From the NCBI RefSeq assembly GCF_014645835.1, contig NZ_BMMM01000011.1:124001-188000 (forward strand): a DNA stretch of 64,000 bases, in the 5' to 3' direction. Source of the stretch: Streptomyces albiflavescens (lineage in GTDB: Bacteria; Actinomycetota; Actinomycetes; Streptomycetales; Streptomycetaceae). Shown here piece after piece: positions 7,176 through 14,246 of this stretch (the stretch's first letter is position 1; every line of letters starts with the position of its first letter). The translations under genes and the position numbers were made by a program. Under the pieces are notes generated by a model. It was not told the DNA's origin. It searched no databases and saw only the letters and a list, made by a program, of their open reading frames with translations.

Positions 7176-8213
7176 ATGTCTGCTGCCGCCGACGGCTTCC
7201 GAATGCCCGCCGAGTGGACCCCGCACGAGCGCACCTGGATGGCGTGGCCGGGCTCCAACCCCACCTTCGACAGCCCCGAGGACCTCGCCGAGTCGCGGGC
7301 GGCCTGGGCGGCGGTGGCCCGTACGGTCCGCCGCTTCGAGCCGGTCACGGTCGTGTGCGGTCCGGGACAGTCTCAGGAGGCCGCCGAGCTCCTCGGCGCC
7401 GACATCGACACCGTCGAGCGGGAACTCGACGACGCCTGGATGCGTGACATCGGCCCCACCTTCCTCACCAACGGGAAGGGTGAACTCGCCGCGGTGGACT
7501 GGACGTTCAACGGCTGGGGCGCCCAGGACTGGGCCCGCTGGGAGCACGACTCCAAGATCGGCGCCCATGTCTCCGACCTCGCCGGAGCACGGACGTACGC
7601 CTCGAAACTGGTCAACGAGGGCGGCGCGATCCACGTCGACGGCGAGGGCACCGTGCTGCTCACCGAGACCGTGCAGCTCGGCCCCGAGCGCAACCCCGAC
7701 TGGACCCGCGAGCAGGTCGAGGCGGAGATCCATGCCCAGCTCGGCACCAGCAAGGCGATCTGGCTGCCCCGCGGTCTGACCGGCGACTACCCTCCGTACG
7801 GCTTCGGCACGCTCGGCCATGTCGACATCGTCGCCGCCTTCGCGCGCCCCGGCGTGATCGTCGCGCACTCCCAGCAGGACCCGGCGCACCCCGACCACGA
7901 GGTCAGCAAGGAGGTCATCGGGCTGCTCGGTGCGCAGACCGACGCGCGCGGCCGCCGTATCGAGGTCGTCGAGATCCCCGCCCCGACCGTGCTGGAGGCC
8001 GACGGCCACTGGGCCGACTACTCGTATATCAACCACTACCTCTGCAACGGCGGCGTGGTGCTCTGCGGCTTCGACGACCCGCGCGACGAGATCGCGGCCG
8101 GGATCTTCCGCCGGCTGTTCCCGGAGCGGACGGTGACGCTGGTGGACGCACGTACGATCTTTGCGGGCGGCGGTGGCATCCACTGCATCACCCAGCAGCA
8201 GCCGAAGGTCTGA
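7176..8213 (+). CDS. Agmatine deiminase family protein (guanidino-group modifying)
   Basis: A 345-residue member of the Porphyromonas-type PAD / agmatine deiminase family, which hydrolyses a guanidino group to a ureido group plus ammonia. Catalytic elements visible: DDAWMRD (85-91), Glu148 in NEGGAIH, His215 and Asp217 in GHVD, and the nucleophile Cys337 in GGGGIHCITQQ. The stretch before GHVD is unusual: where family members usually show an Asp-Thr-(Asp/Asn) triplet, this protein has a Tyr/Pro/Gly-rich insert (YPPYGFGTL), so the substrate may differ from agmatine. It lies 25 bases after ureC, in the same operon, and is followed 19 bases later by a TetR gene. No N-carbamoylputrescine amidase gene is nearby. 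Confidence 0.85.
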   Translation: MSAAADGFRMPAEWTPHERTWMAWPGSNPTFDSPEDLAESRAAWAAVARTVRRFEPVTVVCGPGQSQEAAELLGADIDTVERELDDAWMRDIGPTFLTNGKGELAAVDWTFNGWGAQDWARWEHDSKIGAHVSDLAGARTYASKLVNEGGAIHVDGEGTVLLTETVQLGPERNPDWTREQVEAEIHAQLGTSKAIWLPRGLTGDYPPYGFGTLGHVDIVAAFARPGVIVAHSQQDPAHPDHEVSKEVIGLLGAQTDARGRRIEVVEIPAPTVLEADGHWADYSYINHYLCNGGVVLCGFDDPRDEIAAGIFRRLFPERTVTLVDARTIFAGGGGIHCITQQQPKV

Positions 8214-8232
8214 GGAACGACAGGAGTCACGG

Positions 8233-8823
8233 ATGGCCGGTGCGCGAAAGAACGCGCCTCCGCGGGAGGACGTGCTCGCCGCCGCCATGAACATGATCGC
8301 CGAACGCGGTCTGGAGAAGCTGACCATGGCGGCGCTCGGCCGAGAGGTCGGCATGAGCAGCGGCCATCTCCTCTACTACTTCCACTCCAAGGACGAGCTG
8401 CTGCTGCAGACCCTGGAGTGGAGCGAGGGCCGTCTCGGCGCCGAGCGGAGCCGACTGCTGGCCGCGCGGGGAACCGCCCGCGAGCGCCTCGACGCGTATG
8501 TCGACCTGTACGTCCCCGACGGTCACCGCGACCCGCACTGGACGCTCTGGCTGGAGGTCTGGAACCGCTCGCAGAACGCGGACGAGGACGCCCGCGAGCG
8601 ACAGGTCGCCATCGAGGGCGCCTGGCACCGGGACCTGGTGGCGCTGCTCGCCGAGGGCGTCTCGCGCGGCGAGTTCCGCGTGGTCGACCCGGACCGTTTC
8701 GCCGCCCGGCTGCGCGCGCTCCTCGACGGGTTCGCGATCCATGTGGCCATCGGTCTGCGCGGTACCGATCGTGGCCAAATCCTCTCCCACGTAAGGGAGT
8801 TCCTCGACGAGTCACTCGGCTGA
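8233..8823 (+). CDS. TetR-family regulator of the urease-like/deiminase operon
   Basis: A 196-residue TetR repressor. The N-terminal helix-turn-helix is clear (AAMNMIAERGLEKLTMAALG, then REVGMSSGHLLYYFHSKDELL). The ligand-binding half is a divergent helical domain. The ATG at 8233 is preceded by AGGAG; an earlier in-frame start at 8161 would overlap the deiminase gene. As the last gene of the operon it probably regulates it in response to the substrate or product. The perfect palindrome at 4745-4763 is the most likely binding site (inference). Confidence 0.9.
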   Translation: MAGARKNAPPREDVLAAAMNMIAERGLEKLTMAALGREVGMSSGHLLYYFHSKDELLLQTLEWSEGRLGAERSRLLAARGTARERLDAYVDLYVPDGHRDPHWTLWLEVWNRSQNADEDARERQVAIEGAWHRDLVALLAEGVSRGEFRVVDPDRFAARLRALLDGFAIHVAIGLRGTDRGQILSHVREFLDESLG

Positions 8824-8826
8824 CGG

Positions 8827-9084
8827 ATGCGGCGTCCGGTAGTCGCGGACAGTCGGTCAGCCGCCCGGAACATCTACGTACGGGATCTGCGCACCGGCAC
8901 CTCCCGCCTCGCCGGCGAGGCGGTCACCGGCGGGCCCGTCACCGACTACGGCGTCTGTGTCACCTCGTTCGGCGGGCGCGACGGCAGGCTTCTCGGCCTG
9001 GGGTCGAGCTCCGCGCAGCTGGGCACCGGCGACACGAACAGGATGAGCGACGGCTTCGTGCGGCGGCTGCGCCGTCCTGGCTGA
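8827..9084 (+). pseudogene. Remnant of a PD40/WD40-like beta-propeller protein
   Basis: An 85-codon open frame reads like an internal fragment of secreted TolB/PD40 propeller proteins: IYVRDLRTGTSRL, then DGRLLGLGSSSAQL and GDTNRMSDGFVRRL. Each matches the repeating blades 'VFVRDLxTG ... GRYVAFxSxxxxL ... GDTNxxxDVFVRDL' seen in such proteins. There is no signal peptide, no proper start and no room for further blades, so this is a gene relic between the TetR gene and the cimA leader. Confidence 0.55.
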
Positions 9085-9124
9085 CTGTTCGCATCCTGAG
9101 ACACCGCGTGAGCATGGGGGCGGT

Positions 9125-9193
9125 ATGTGCCAGACTGCCCCCGTGCTCTCGTTCGCCATGATTATTGGCAGCAGGCGCGCCGGTCCGCAGTGA
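9125..9193 (+). CDS. Putative cimA leader peptide (attenuation)
   Basis: A 22-codon open frame starts at ATG 9125, with GGGGG five bases upstream as a possible ribosome site. It carries four branched-chain codons: Val7-Leu8 (GTG CTC) and Ile13-Ile14 as two consecutive ATT codons, which are rare in a genome this GC-rich. It stops at 9193, 54 bases before a terminator hairpin that precedes cimA. A starved ribosome pausing at the ATT pair would be well placed to alter folding. Whether it is translated is not shown by sequence alone. Confidence 0.5.
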   Translation: MCQTAPVLSFAMIIGSRRAGPQ

Positions 9194-9247
9194 CCGCCAC
9201 GTACCACCACGTACGGGCGGACACCGTCGTCCTCGACCCGCGCGCAG

Positions 9248-9279
9248 ACCTCTCGCACCCGCGAGAGGTTTTTCGTTTT
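9248..9279 (+). terminator. Attenuator-type terminator upstream of cimA
   Basis: ACCTCTCGC (9248-9256) pairs perfectly with GCGAGAGGT (9261-9269) around a 4-base loop, followed by TTTTTCGTTTT. It lies 106 bases before the cimA ATG with no intact gene just upstream to terminate. CTCTCG at 9146-9151, inside the leader frame, is complementary to CGAGAG at 9262-9267, offering an alternative antiterminator pairing. Confidence 0.7.
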
Positions 9280-9384
9280 CCTGGCCCACCTCAAGCCGGG
9301 AGGAGAGCGCGAGGGACTATTGGGGGGACGGTGGAGCCGGTCATTCCGGTATAGACCGAGATCCAACATCAGGAGCCGAACACC

Positions 9385-10989
9385 ATGACCGAAACCAGCG
9401 ACCTCGACGATTCGTTCCACGTCTTCGACACGACCCTGCGCGACGGCGCGCAGCGTGAGGGCATCAACCTCACGGTCGCGGACAAGCTGGCCATCGCACG
9501 GCACCTGGACGACTTCGGGGTGGGCTTCATCGAGGGCGGCTGGCCCGGCGCCAACCCGCGCGACACCGAGTTCTTCGCCCGCGCCCAGCAGGAGATCGAC
9601 TTCAAGCACGCCCAGCTGGTGGCCTTCGGCGCGACGCGCCGGGCGGGCGGCAAGGCGTCGGAGGACCCGCAGGTCAAGGCGCTCCTGGACTCGGGCGCCC
9701 AGGTGATCACCCTCGTCGCCAAGTCCCACGACCGGCATGTCGAGCTGGCCCTGCGCACCACCCTCGACGAGAACTTGGAGATGGTCCGCGACACGGTCTC
9801 GTACCTGCGCTCGCAGGGCCGCCGAGTCTTCGTCGACTGTGAGCACTTCTTCGACGGCTACCGCGCGAACCCCGAGTACGCGAAGGCCGTGGTCCGCGCC
9901 GCCTCCGAGGCCGGCGCCGATGTGGTCGTGCTCTGCGACACCAACGGCGGCATGCTCCCCGCCCAGGTCCAGGCGGTCGTCGCCACGGTCCTCGCCGACA
10001 CCGGCGCACGGCTCGGGATGCACGCCCAGGACGACACGGGCTGCGCGGTCGCCAACACCCTCGCCGCCGTCGACGCGGGCGCGACCCACGTCCAGTGCAC
10101 GGCGAACGGCTACGGCGAGCGGGTCGGCAACTCGAACCTGTTCCCGGTCGTGGCGGCCCTGGAACTGAAGTACGGCAAGAAGGTGCTCCCCGAGGGTGCC
10201 CTGCGCGAGATGACCCGCATCTCGCACGCGATCGCCGAGGTCGTCAACCTCACGCCGTCCACGCATCAGCCGTACGTGGGTGTCTCGGCGTTCGCGCACA
10301 AGGCGGGTCTGCACGCCTCCGCGATCAAGGTCGACCCGGACCTCTACCAGCACATCGACCCGGAGAAGGTCGGCAACACCATGCGGATGCTCGTCTCCGA
10401 CATGGCGGGCCGCGCGTCGATCGAGCTCAAGGGCAAGGAACTCGGCGTCGACATCAGTGGTGACCGCGAACTGGTCGCCCGGGTCGTCGAGCGGGTCAAG
10501 GAGCGCGAGCTCCAGGGCTACACCTACGAGGCGGCCGACGCGTCCTTCGAACTCCTCCTCCGTGCCGAGGCCGAGGGCAAGGCCCGCACGTACTTCGAGG
10601 TCGAGTCCTGGCGCGCCATCGTCGAGGACCGCCCCGACGGCAGCCACGCCAACGAGGCCACGGTCAAGCTCTTCGCCAAGGGCGAGCGCATCGTCGCCAC
10701 CGCCGAGGGCAACGGCCCGGTCAACGCCCTCGACCGCGCCCTGCGAGTCGCCCTGGAGAAGATCTACCCCCAGCTCGCCCAACTGGAGCTCGTCGACTAC
10801 AAGGTCCGCATCCTGGAGGGCAAGCACGGCACCCAGTCCACGACCCGCGTTCTGATCTCCACCTCCGACGGCTCCGGCGAGTGGTCCACGGTGGGCGTCG
10901 CCGAGAACGTCATCGCGGCGTCGTGGCAGGCACTGGAGGACGCGTACACCTACGGCCTGCTGCGGGCCGGGGTGGAGCCCGCGGCGTAG
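9385..10989 (+). CDS. cimA: (R)-citramalate synthase
   Basis: A 534-residue member of the citramalate synthase branch of the isopropylmalate synthase family. It condenses pyruvate with acetyl-CoA to citramalate, giving 2-oxobutyrate for isoleucine without threonine deaminase; LeuB and LeuCD then process the product. The TIM barrel starts with FDTTLRDGAQREG (Arg19, Asp20) and has NGYGERVGN. The C-terminal LeuA dimer (regulatory) domain occupies roughly 410-530. Oddity: the usual His-x-His metal motif reads His213-Ala-Gln215-Asp, so the second His ligand is Gln. It was distinguished from LeuA by the EGGWPGANPRD segment. Expression is probably controlled by the leader and terminator upstream. 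Confidence 0.9.
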   Translation: MTETSDLDDSFHVFDTTLRDGAQREGINLTVADKLAIARHLDDFGVGFIEGGWPGANPRDTEFFARAQQEIDFKHAQLVAFGATRRAGGKASEDPQVKALLDSGAQVITLVAKSHDRHVELALRTTLDENLEMVRDTVSYLRSQGRRVFVDCEHFFDGYRANPEYAKAVVRAASEAGADVVVLCDTNGGMLPAQVQAVVATVLADTGARLGMHAQDDTGCAVANTLAAVDAGATHVQCTANGYGERVGNSNLFPVVAALELKYGKKVLPEGALREMTRISHAIAEVVNLTPSTHQPYVGVSAFAHKAGLHASAIKVDPDLYQHIDPEKVGNTMRMLVSDMAGRASIELKGKELGVDISGDRELVARVVERVKERELQGYTYEAADASFELLLRAEAEGKARTYFEVESWRAIVEDRPDGSHANEATVKLFAKGERIVATAEGNGPVNALDRALRVALEKIYPQLAQLELVDYKVRILEGKHGTQSTTRVLISTSDGSGEWSTVGVAENVIAASWQALEDAYTYGLLRAGVEPAA

Positions 10990-10999
10990 CCTCCGCCGT

Positions 11000-11518
11000 T
11001 CAGCACGAGTCCTCGGCGAGCTTCTCGAACTCGCCGGGGCTCATGGCGCGGCCGTCGGCCCAGACCTGGCCGGGCTTCAGCGCGGTGATGTCCTCGGCCG
11101 TGAACTCGACGACGCCGTTGTAGGAGTCGCCGGTGACGTAGTGGTGGAAGGACAGCGTGTAGCGGTGGTCCGGCAGGAGTCGCTGCGTGCCGCGGTGGCG
11201 GGCCTTCCAGTCGGCCGGCGGTGTGAACAGCGGGAACGCGGCGTCGCCGCCGTGCTCGCCCTTCGTGTCCCAGCCGCCGGTGGCGGGTCCCTTGCCGCCG
11301 GACCGGGGCCGGCCGTCGAGGGCCGCGCCGCGATAGGTGTCGTCGCCGCACGGCCGGATGAGCGCCCGGGGTGCACCGTCCGTGCCCATCCGCACGGCTG
11401 CCAGGGGCAGATCGACCGCGCCACAACCGCTCAGCAGGAGTGCTCCGGCCGACACACCCAGCACCGCCGCCACGCGCCGCCTCGGACCGGCGGCCGTGCC
11501 CGGCCGCTCCCTCAGCAC
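11000..11518 (-). CDS. Small secreted lipoprotein, paralogue of the preceding gene
   Basis: A 172-residue protein of unknown function. The GTG at 11518 overlaps the upstream gene's stop and opens a lipoprotein signal: RRR, a hydrophobic stretch, then the lipobox LLSGC. The mature part contains FPLFTPPADWKA and ends with LKPGQVWADGRAMSPGEFEK and a terminal Cys. The last motif is shared almost exactly with the neighbouring protein, so the two arose by tandem duplication. Co-transcribed with it and probably with the GH30 gene upstream. Convergent with cimA, only 10 bases apart. Confidence 0.8.
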   Translation of the reverse strand: MLRERPGTAAGPRRRVAAVLGVSAGALLLSGCGAVDLPLAAVRMGTDGAPRALIRPCGDDTYRGAALDGRPRSGGKGPATGGWDTKGEHGGDAAFPLFTPPADWKARHRGTQRLLPDHRYTLSFHHYVTGDSYNGVVEFTAEDITALKPGQVWADGRAMSPGEFEKLAEDSC

Positions 11519-12054
11519 TTGTCGTCCACGAGGTCGTCGAAGGCGTCCCGGCTCATCGCACGGCCGTCTGCCCAGACCTGACCGGGGTGCAGCGAGGCGA
11601 GGTCGGCGGCGGTGAAGCCGAGCCTGCCGTCGTACGGGTCCCAGCCCTGGCGTGCGCCGGTGAAGTCCAAGGAGTACACGCGGCCGGGCCCCAGCTTCTG
11701 CGGCCCGATCCGCTGCGCGTGCCACGCGGACGGGGGCGAGAACAGCGGAAAGGTGGTCCTGCCGATCTCGACCCCGCTCCGCACCGCCCAGCGGGTGTCC
11801 ACCTGCCCGGGGGACGCCGTGCTTGAGGGGTTGTCGACCACCCCGCCGCTCGGGTCCTCGATGTACGCGTCCGCGGCCCAGCTCGAGAGCCGCAGGCCCG
11901 TCGCGTGATCGCCGTCGCACGGCCGCACCGCCACGACGGGCTGCCCGTCCGCGCCCGGCCAGACCGCGACGAGCGGCAGCGAGGCCGGACTGCATCCGCT
12001 CAACAGCCTCAGCCCCGCCAGCACTCCGGTCGCGGTCGCACCCCGATGTCTCAT
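11512..12054 (-). CDS. Small secreted lipoprotein
   Basis: A 180-residue protein of unknown function. The ATG at 12054 has AGGCAGGGG upstream and gives a signal peptide with the lipobox LLSGC. The mature domain has FPLFSPPSAWHA and the C-terminal HPGQVWADGRAMSRDAFDD followed by a terminal Cys. The next gene (11000-11518) repeats this architecture and motif. It starts 41 bases after the GH30 stop on the same strand, so it may be in the same operon and act at the cell surface with the secreted glycosidase (inference). Confidence 0.8.
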   Translation of the reverse strand: MRHRGATATGVLAGLRLLSGCSPASLPLVAVWPGADGQPVVAVRPCDGDHATGLRLSSWAADAYIEDPSGGVVDNPSSTASPGQVDTRWAVRSGVEIGRTTFPLFSPPSAWHAQRIGPQKLGPGRVYSLDFTGARQGWDPYDGRLGFTAADLASLHPGQVWADGRAMSRDAFDDLVDDKC

Positions 12055-12095
12055 GGCCCCTGCCTCCCCCTGGCCGGGCAGCAGGGCCCGATGTC

Positions 12096-13973
12096 CTACT
12101 GCAACCGCCACTTCTGGTTGGCGGCCCCCGTGCACGACCAGATCTGCGCCCGTGCCCCGTTCGCTGACGAGTTGTCCGTCACGTCGAGGCACTTGTCCGC
12201 CGCCGTATTGACTACATCACCCGTCGAAGAGTTGTACGACCACCGTTGCGCACCGGTCCCATTGCAGTCGTACAACTGCACCTTCGCCCCGTCCGCCGTC
12301 GACCCCGAGGTGACGTCCAGGCACTTGCCGAGCGCCCCGATCGAACCGTCCGCCCGCACGGTCCACCGCTGCGCCGTCGAGCCGTTGCAGTCGTAGAGCT
12401 GTACGGCGGTTCCGTTCGCGCTCGAACCGCCTGCCACGTCCAGGCACTTGCCCGCGAGTCCGACGAAGGAACCCGACCGGTCGCCGCCGCCCGCCTGCGT
12501 CCCCGACCAGGTGAACGTGGCCGACGTCTTGCCCGGCAGGGAGTAAGTGGCGTGCTGCGAACCCCAGTTGATGGTCACCGTCTTCGCCGTCGACGCGTCG
12601 TTGTACGCGATCAGCGCCTTCGAACCGTCCGGGTTGCGCCATGCGACGTTCGGCACGGACGAGCTCGCGGTCGACGCGATGCGCTGCGCGCCCGGCCGTA
12701 CGAACTTCGTCAGATGCCCCATCGTGTAGTACTCGACGGTGTAGTCGACCGTCCCGCTCTGCCCGTCACCGTTGTGGACCGTGATGAGACCGGTGCAGGT
12801 GCCGCAACCCCCGTTGTGCGGGCCCATGTTCTGGTCCACGGCCAGCGACCACTTGGTCACCGACTTCGCCCAGTTCCGGGTGTAGTCGACGATGTTGAGC
12901 ATGTCCTCGCGCTGCTGGTTGGCGATCCAGGTGCCGCCCGAGTGCTCGGTGCCGAAGGCGTCCAGCGAGGGGTACTGGTTGTGGACGGTGGTCTGCTTGG
13001 TGACGTCGCCGCCGTAGCCGTGCCACGCGATCCCGCCGAAGTTGGGGTGCGAGCGCACCGTCGCGTCGTCGACCGTCTGGGCGGCGTACGCGTCGTACAC
13101 GTCCCAGTTCCAGTCGTGTGCCAGCACCTTCGTGGACAGCCCCGCCTGCTGGAGTTTCGGCAGCAGCTCGCTCTTCGTGAAATAGGCCAGCCCGGAGGCG
13201 TTCCAGCTCATCGAGGGGTACCCGGAACAGCACGTCGGCTCGTTCTGCGCGGTGACGTAGGAGACCGGGACGCCCTGGTCGCGGTAGGCCTGGAGGTATT
13301 TCACGAAGTACGAGGCGTAGGCCCCGTAGTCCTCCGCCTTCAGCCAGCCGCCGTTGAGCGACCCGCTGTCCTTCATCCAGGCCGGCGCCGTCCACGGTGA
13401 GGCCATCACGGTCAGCGACGGGTTCAGCTGGAGGGCCTGCCTGGTCAGCGGCACCACGTCCGCCAGGTCGTGTGCGATCGAGAACTGCGTGAGGTTCGGG
13501 TCGGTCTGCCCGGCCGGCACGTCGTCGTACGTGTAGCCGTACCGGGCGAGGTCCGAGGCGCCCATCGGATTGCGCAGGAAGGACAGGCCGATGCCGTCGG
13601 TCGGTGAGAACAGCTTCGTCATCGTGGCGTTGCGCGTGGTCTGCGACAGTGCTCCGCTGCTGTTCATCAGCCAGGCCGCGGTGTCCGTGAAGGACGCGCC
13701 TCCACCGGTGAAGGTCTGGTAGCGGGTGTTCTCGTCGACACTGATGTTCTCGCCGCTGCCGCCGCTGCCGGACTGGAAGGCGAAGGGAGTTTGCGCCTGC
13801 AAGCCACGCACCACATGGCGGCCGCCGGTGTCGTCCGTCGTGGTCAGCCAGGCCGTGACCTGCTCGCCCGCGGCGTGCGCGGGCACGGAGCCGACAGTGG
13901 TCAGCCCGGCGGTCGTCAGCAGCCCGGCCAGCAACAGCCGTGCCGTCCGGGTGGGTCGTCTCAGGAGACTCAT
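12096..13973 (-). CDS. Secreted GH30 glycoside hydrolase with ricin-type lectin domain
   Basis: A 625-residue extracellular enzyme. Residues 1-35 are a signal peptide ending AHAA. Residues about 70-490 are a GH30 (clan GH-A) barrel with GGGASFTDTAAWL, the acid/base Glu245 in TAQNEP and the nucleophile Glu343 in FGTEHSGG, plus the family's beta side domain. Residues about 500-625 form a ricin-B lectin with three repeats of the type GKCLDV...QLYDCNG...QRW. GH30 members cleave beta-1,6-glucan, glucosylceramide or xylan; which one cannot be decided here. The ATG at 13973 has AGAAGGG upstream. Divergent from a secreted GH3 gene, suggesting joint polysaccharide breakdown. Confidence 0.9.
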   Translation of the reverse strand: MSLLRRPTRTARLLLAGLLTTAGLTTVGSVPAHAAGEQVTAWLTTTDDTGGRHVVRGLQAQTPFAFQSGSGGSGENISVDENTRYQTFTGGGASFTDTAAWLMNSSGALSQTTRNATMTKLFSPTDGIGLSFLRNPMGASDLARYGYTYDDVPAGQTDPNLTQFSIAHDLADVVPLTRQALQLNPSLTVMASPWTAPAWMKDSGSLNGGWLKAEDYGAYASYFVKYLQAYRDQGVPVSYVTAQNEPTCCSGYPSMSWNASGLAYFTKSELLPKLQQAGLSTKVLAHDWNWDVYDAYAAQTVDDATVRSHPNFGGIAWHGYGGDVTKQTTVHNQYPSLDAFGTEHSGGTWIANQQREDMLNIVDYTRNWAKSVTKWSLAVDQNMGPHNGGCGTCTGLITVHNGDGQSGTVDYTVEYYTMGHLTKFVRPGAQRIASTASSSVPNVAWRNPDGSKALIAYNDASTAKTVTINWGSQHATYSLPGKTSATFTWSGTQAGGGDRSGSFVGLAGKCLDVAGGSSANGTAVQLYDCNGSTAQRWTVRADGSIGALGKCLDVTSGSTADGAKVQLYDCNGTGAQRWSYNSSTGDVVNTAADKCLDVTDNSSANGARAQIWSCTGAANQKWRLQ

Positions 13974-14130
13974 GTGCGCAGCCCTTCTGGGGGTGGGGGA
14001 GTGGGGCATGCGAGGCGTGAGTAAATGACGGCTGCGGACGCGCGTCAAGGGGGTGCGCGTTCACAGGCTGAAGGAACAACTGCCCTGATCCAGCAGCCCA
14101 TTGGCTGTGTACCGGTTCTGACGTGAAGTC

Positions 14131-14159
14131 TTGACGGGTTCGCGGGGCGCCAGTTAACT
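14131..14159 (+). promoter_or_regulatory. Candidate sigma-70-type promoter for the GH3 gene
   Basis: TTGACG (14131-14136), 17 bases, then TTAACT (14154-14159), in the 273-base region between the divergent GH30 and GH3 genes. The -35 element and spacing are good; the -10 is only a partial match. No CebR-type palindrome was found nearby. Confidence 0.35.
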
Positions 14160-14246
14160 CACGCCGTGATCTAAGTCGTAAGACTACTGAGTCGCAAGAG
14201 TACTGAAGAGCCCTGAAGTGGATTTCCGAGAGTCGAGGGAAGGTCC

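Noticed and set aside
9127..9458. Other overlapping frames in the cimA leader region
   Set aside because: They run through the terminator hairpin and have out-of-phase base bias; only the 22-codon frame fits the leader logic.
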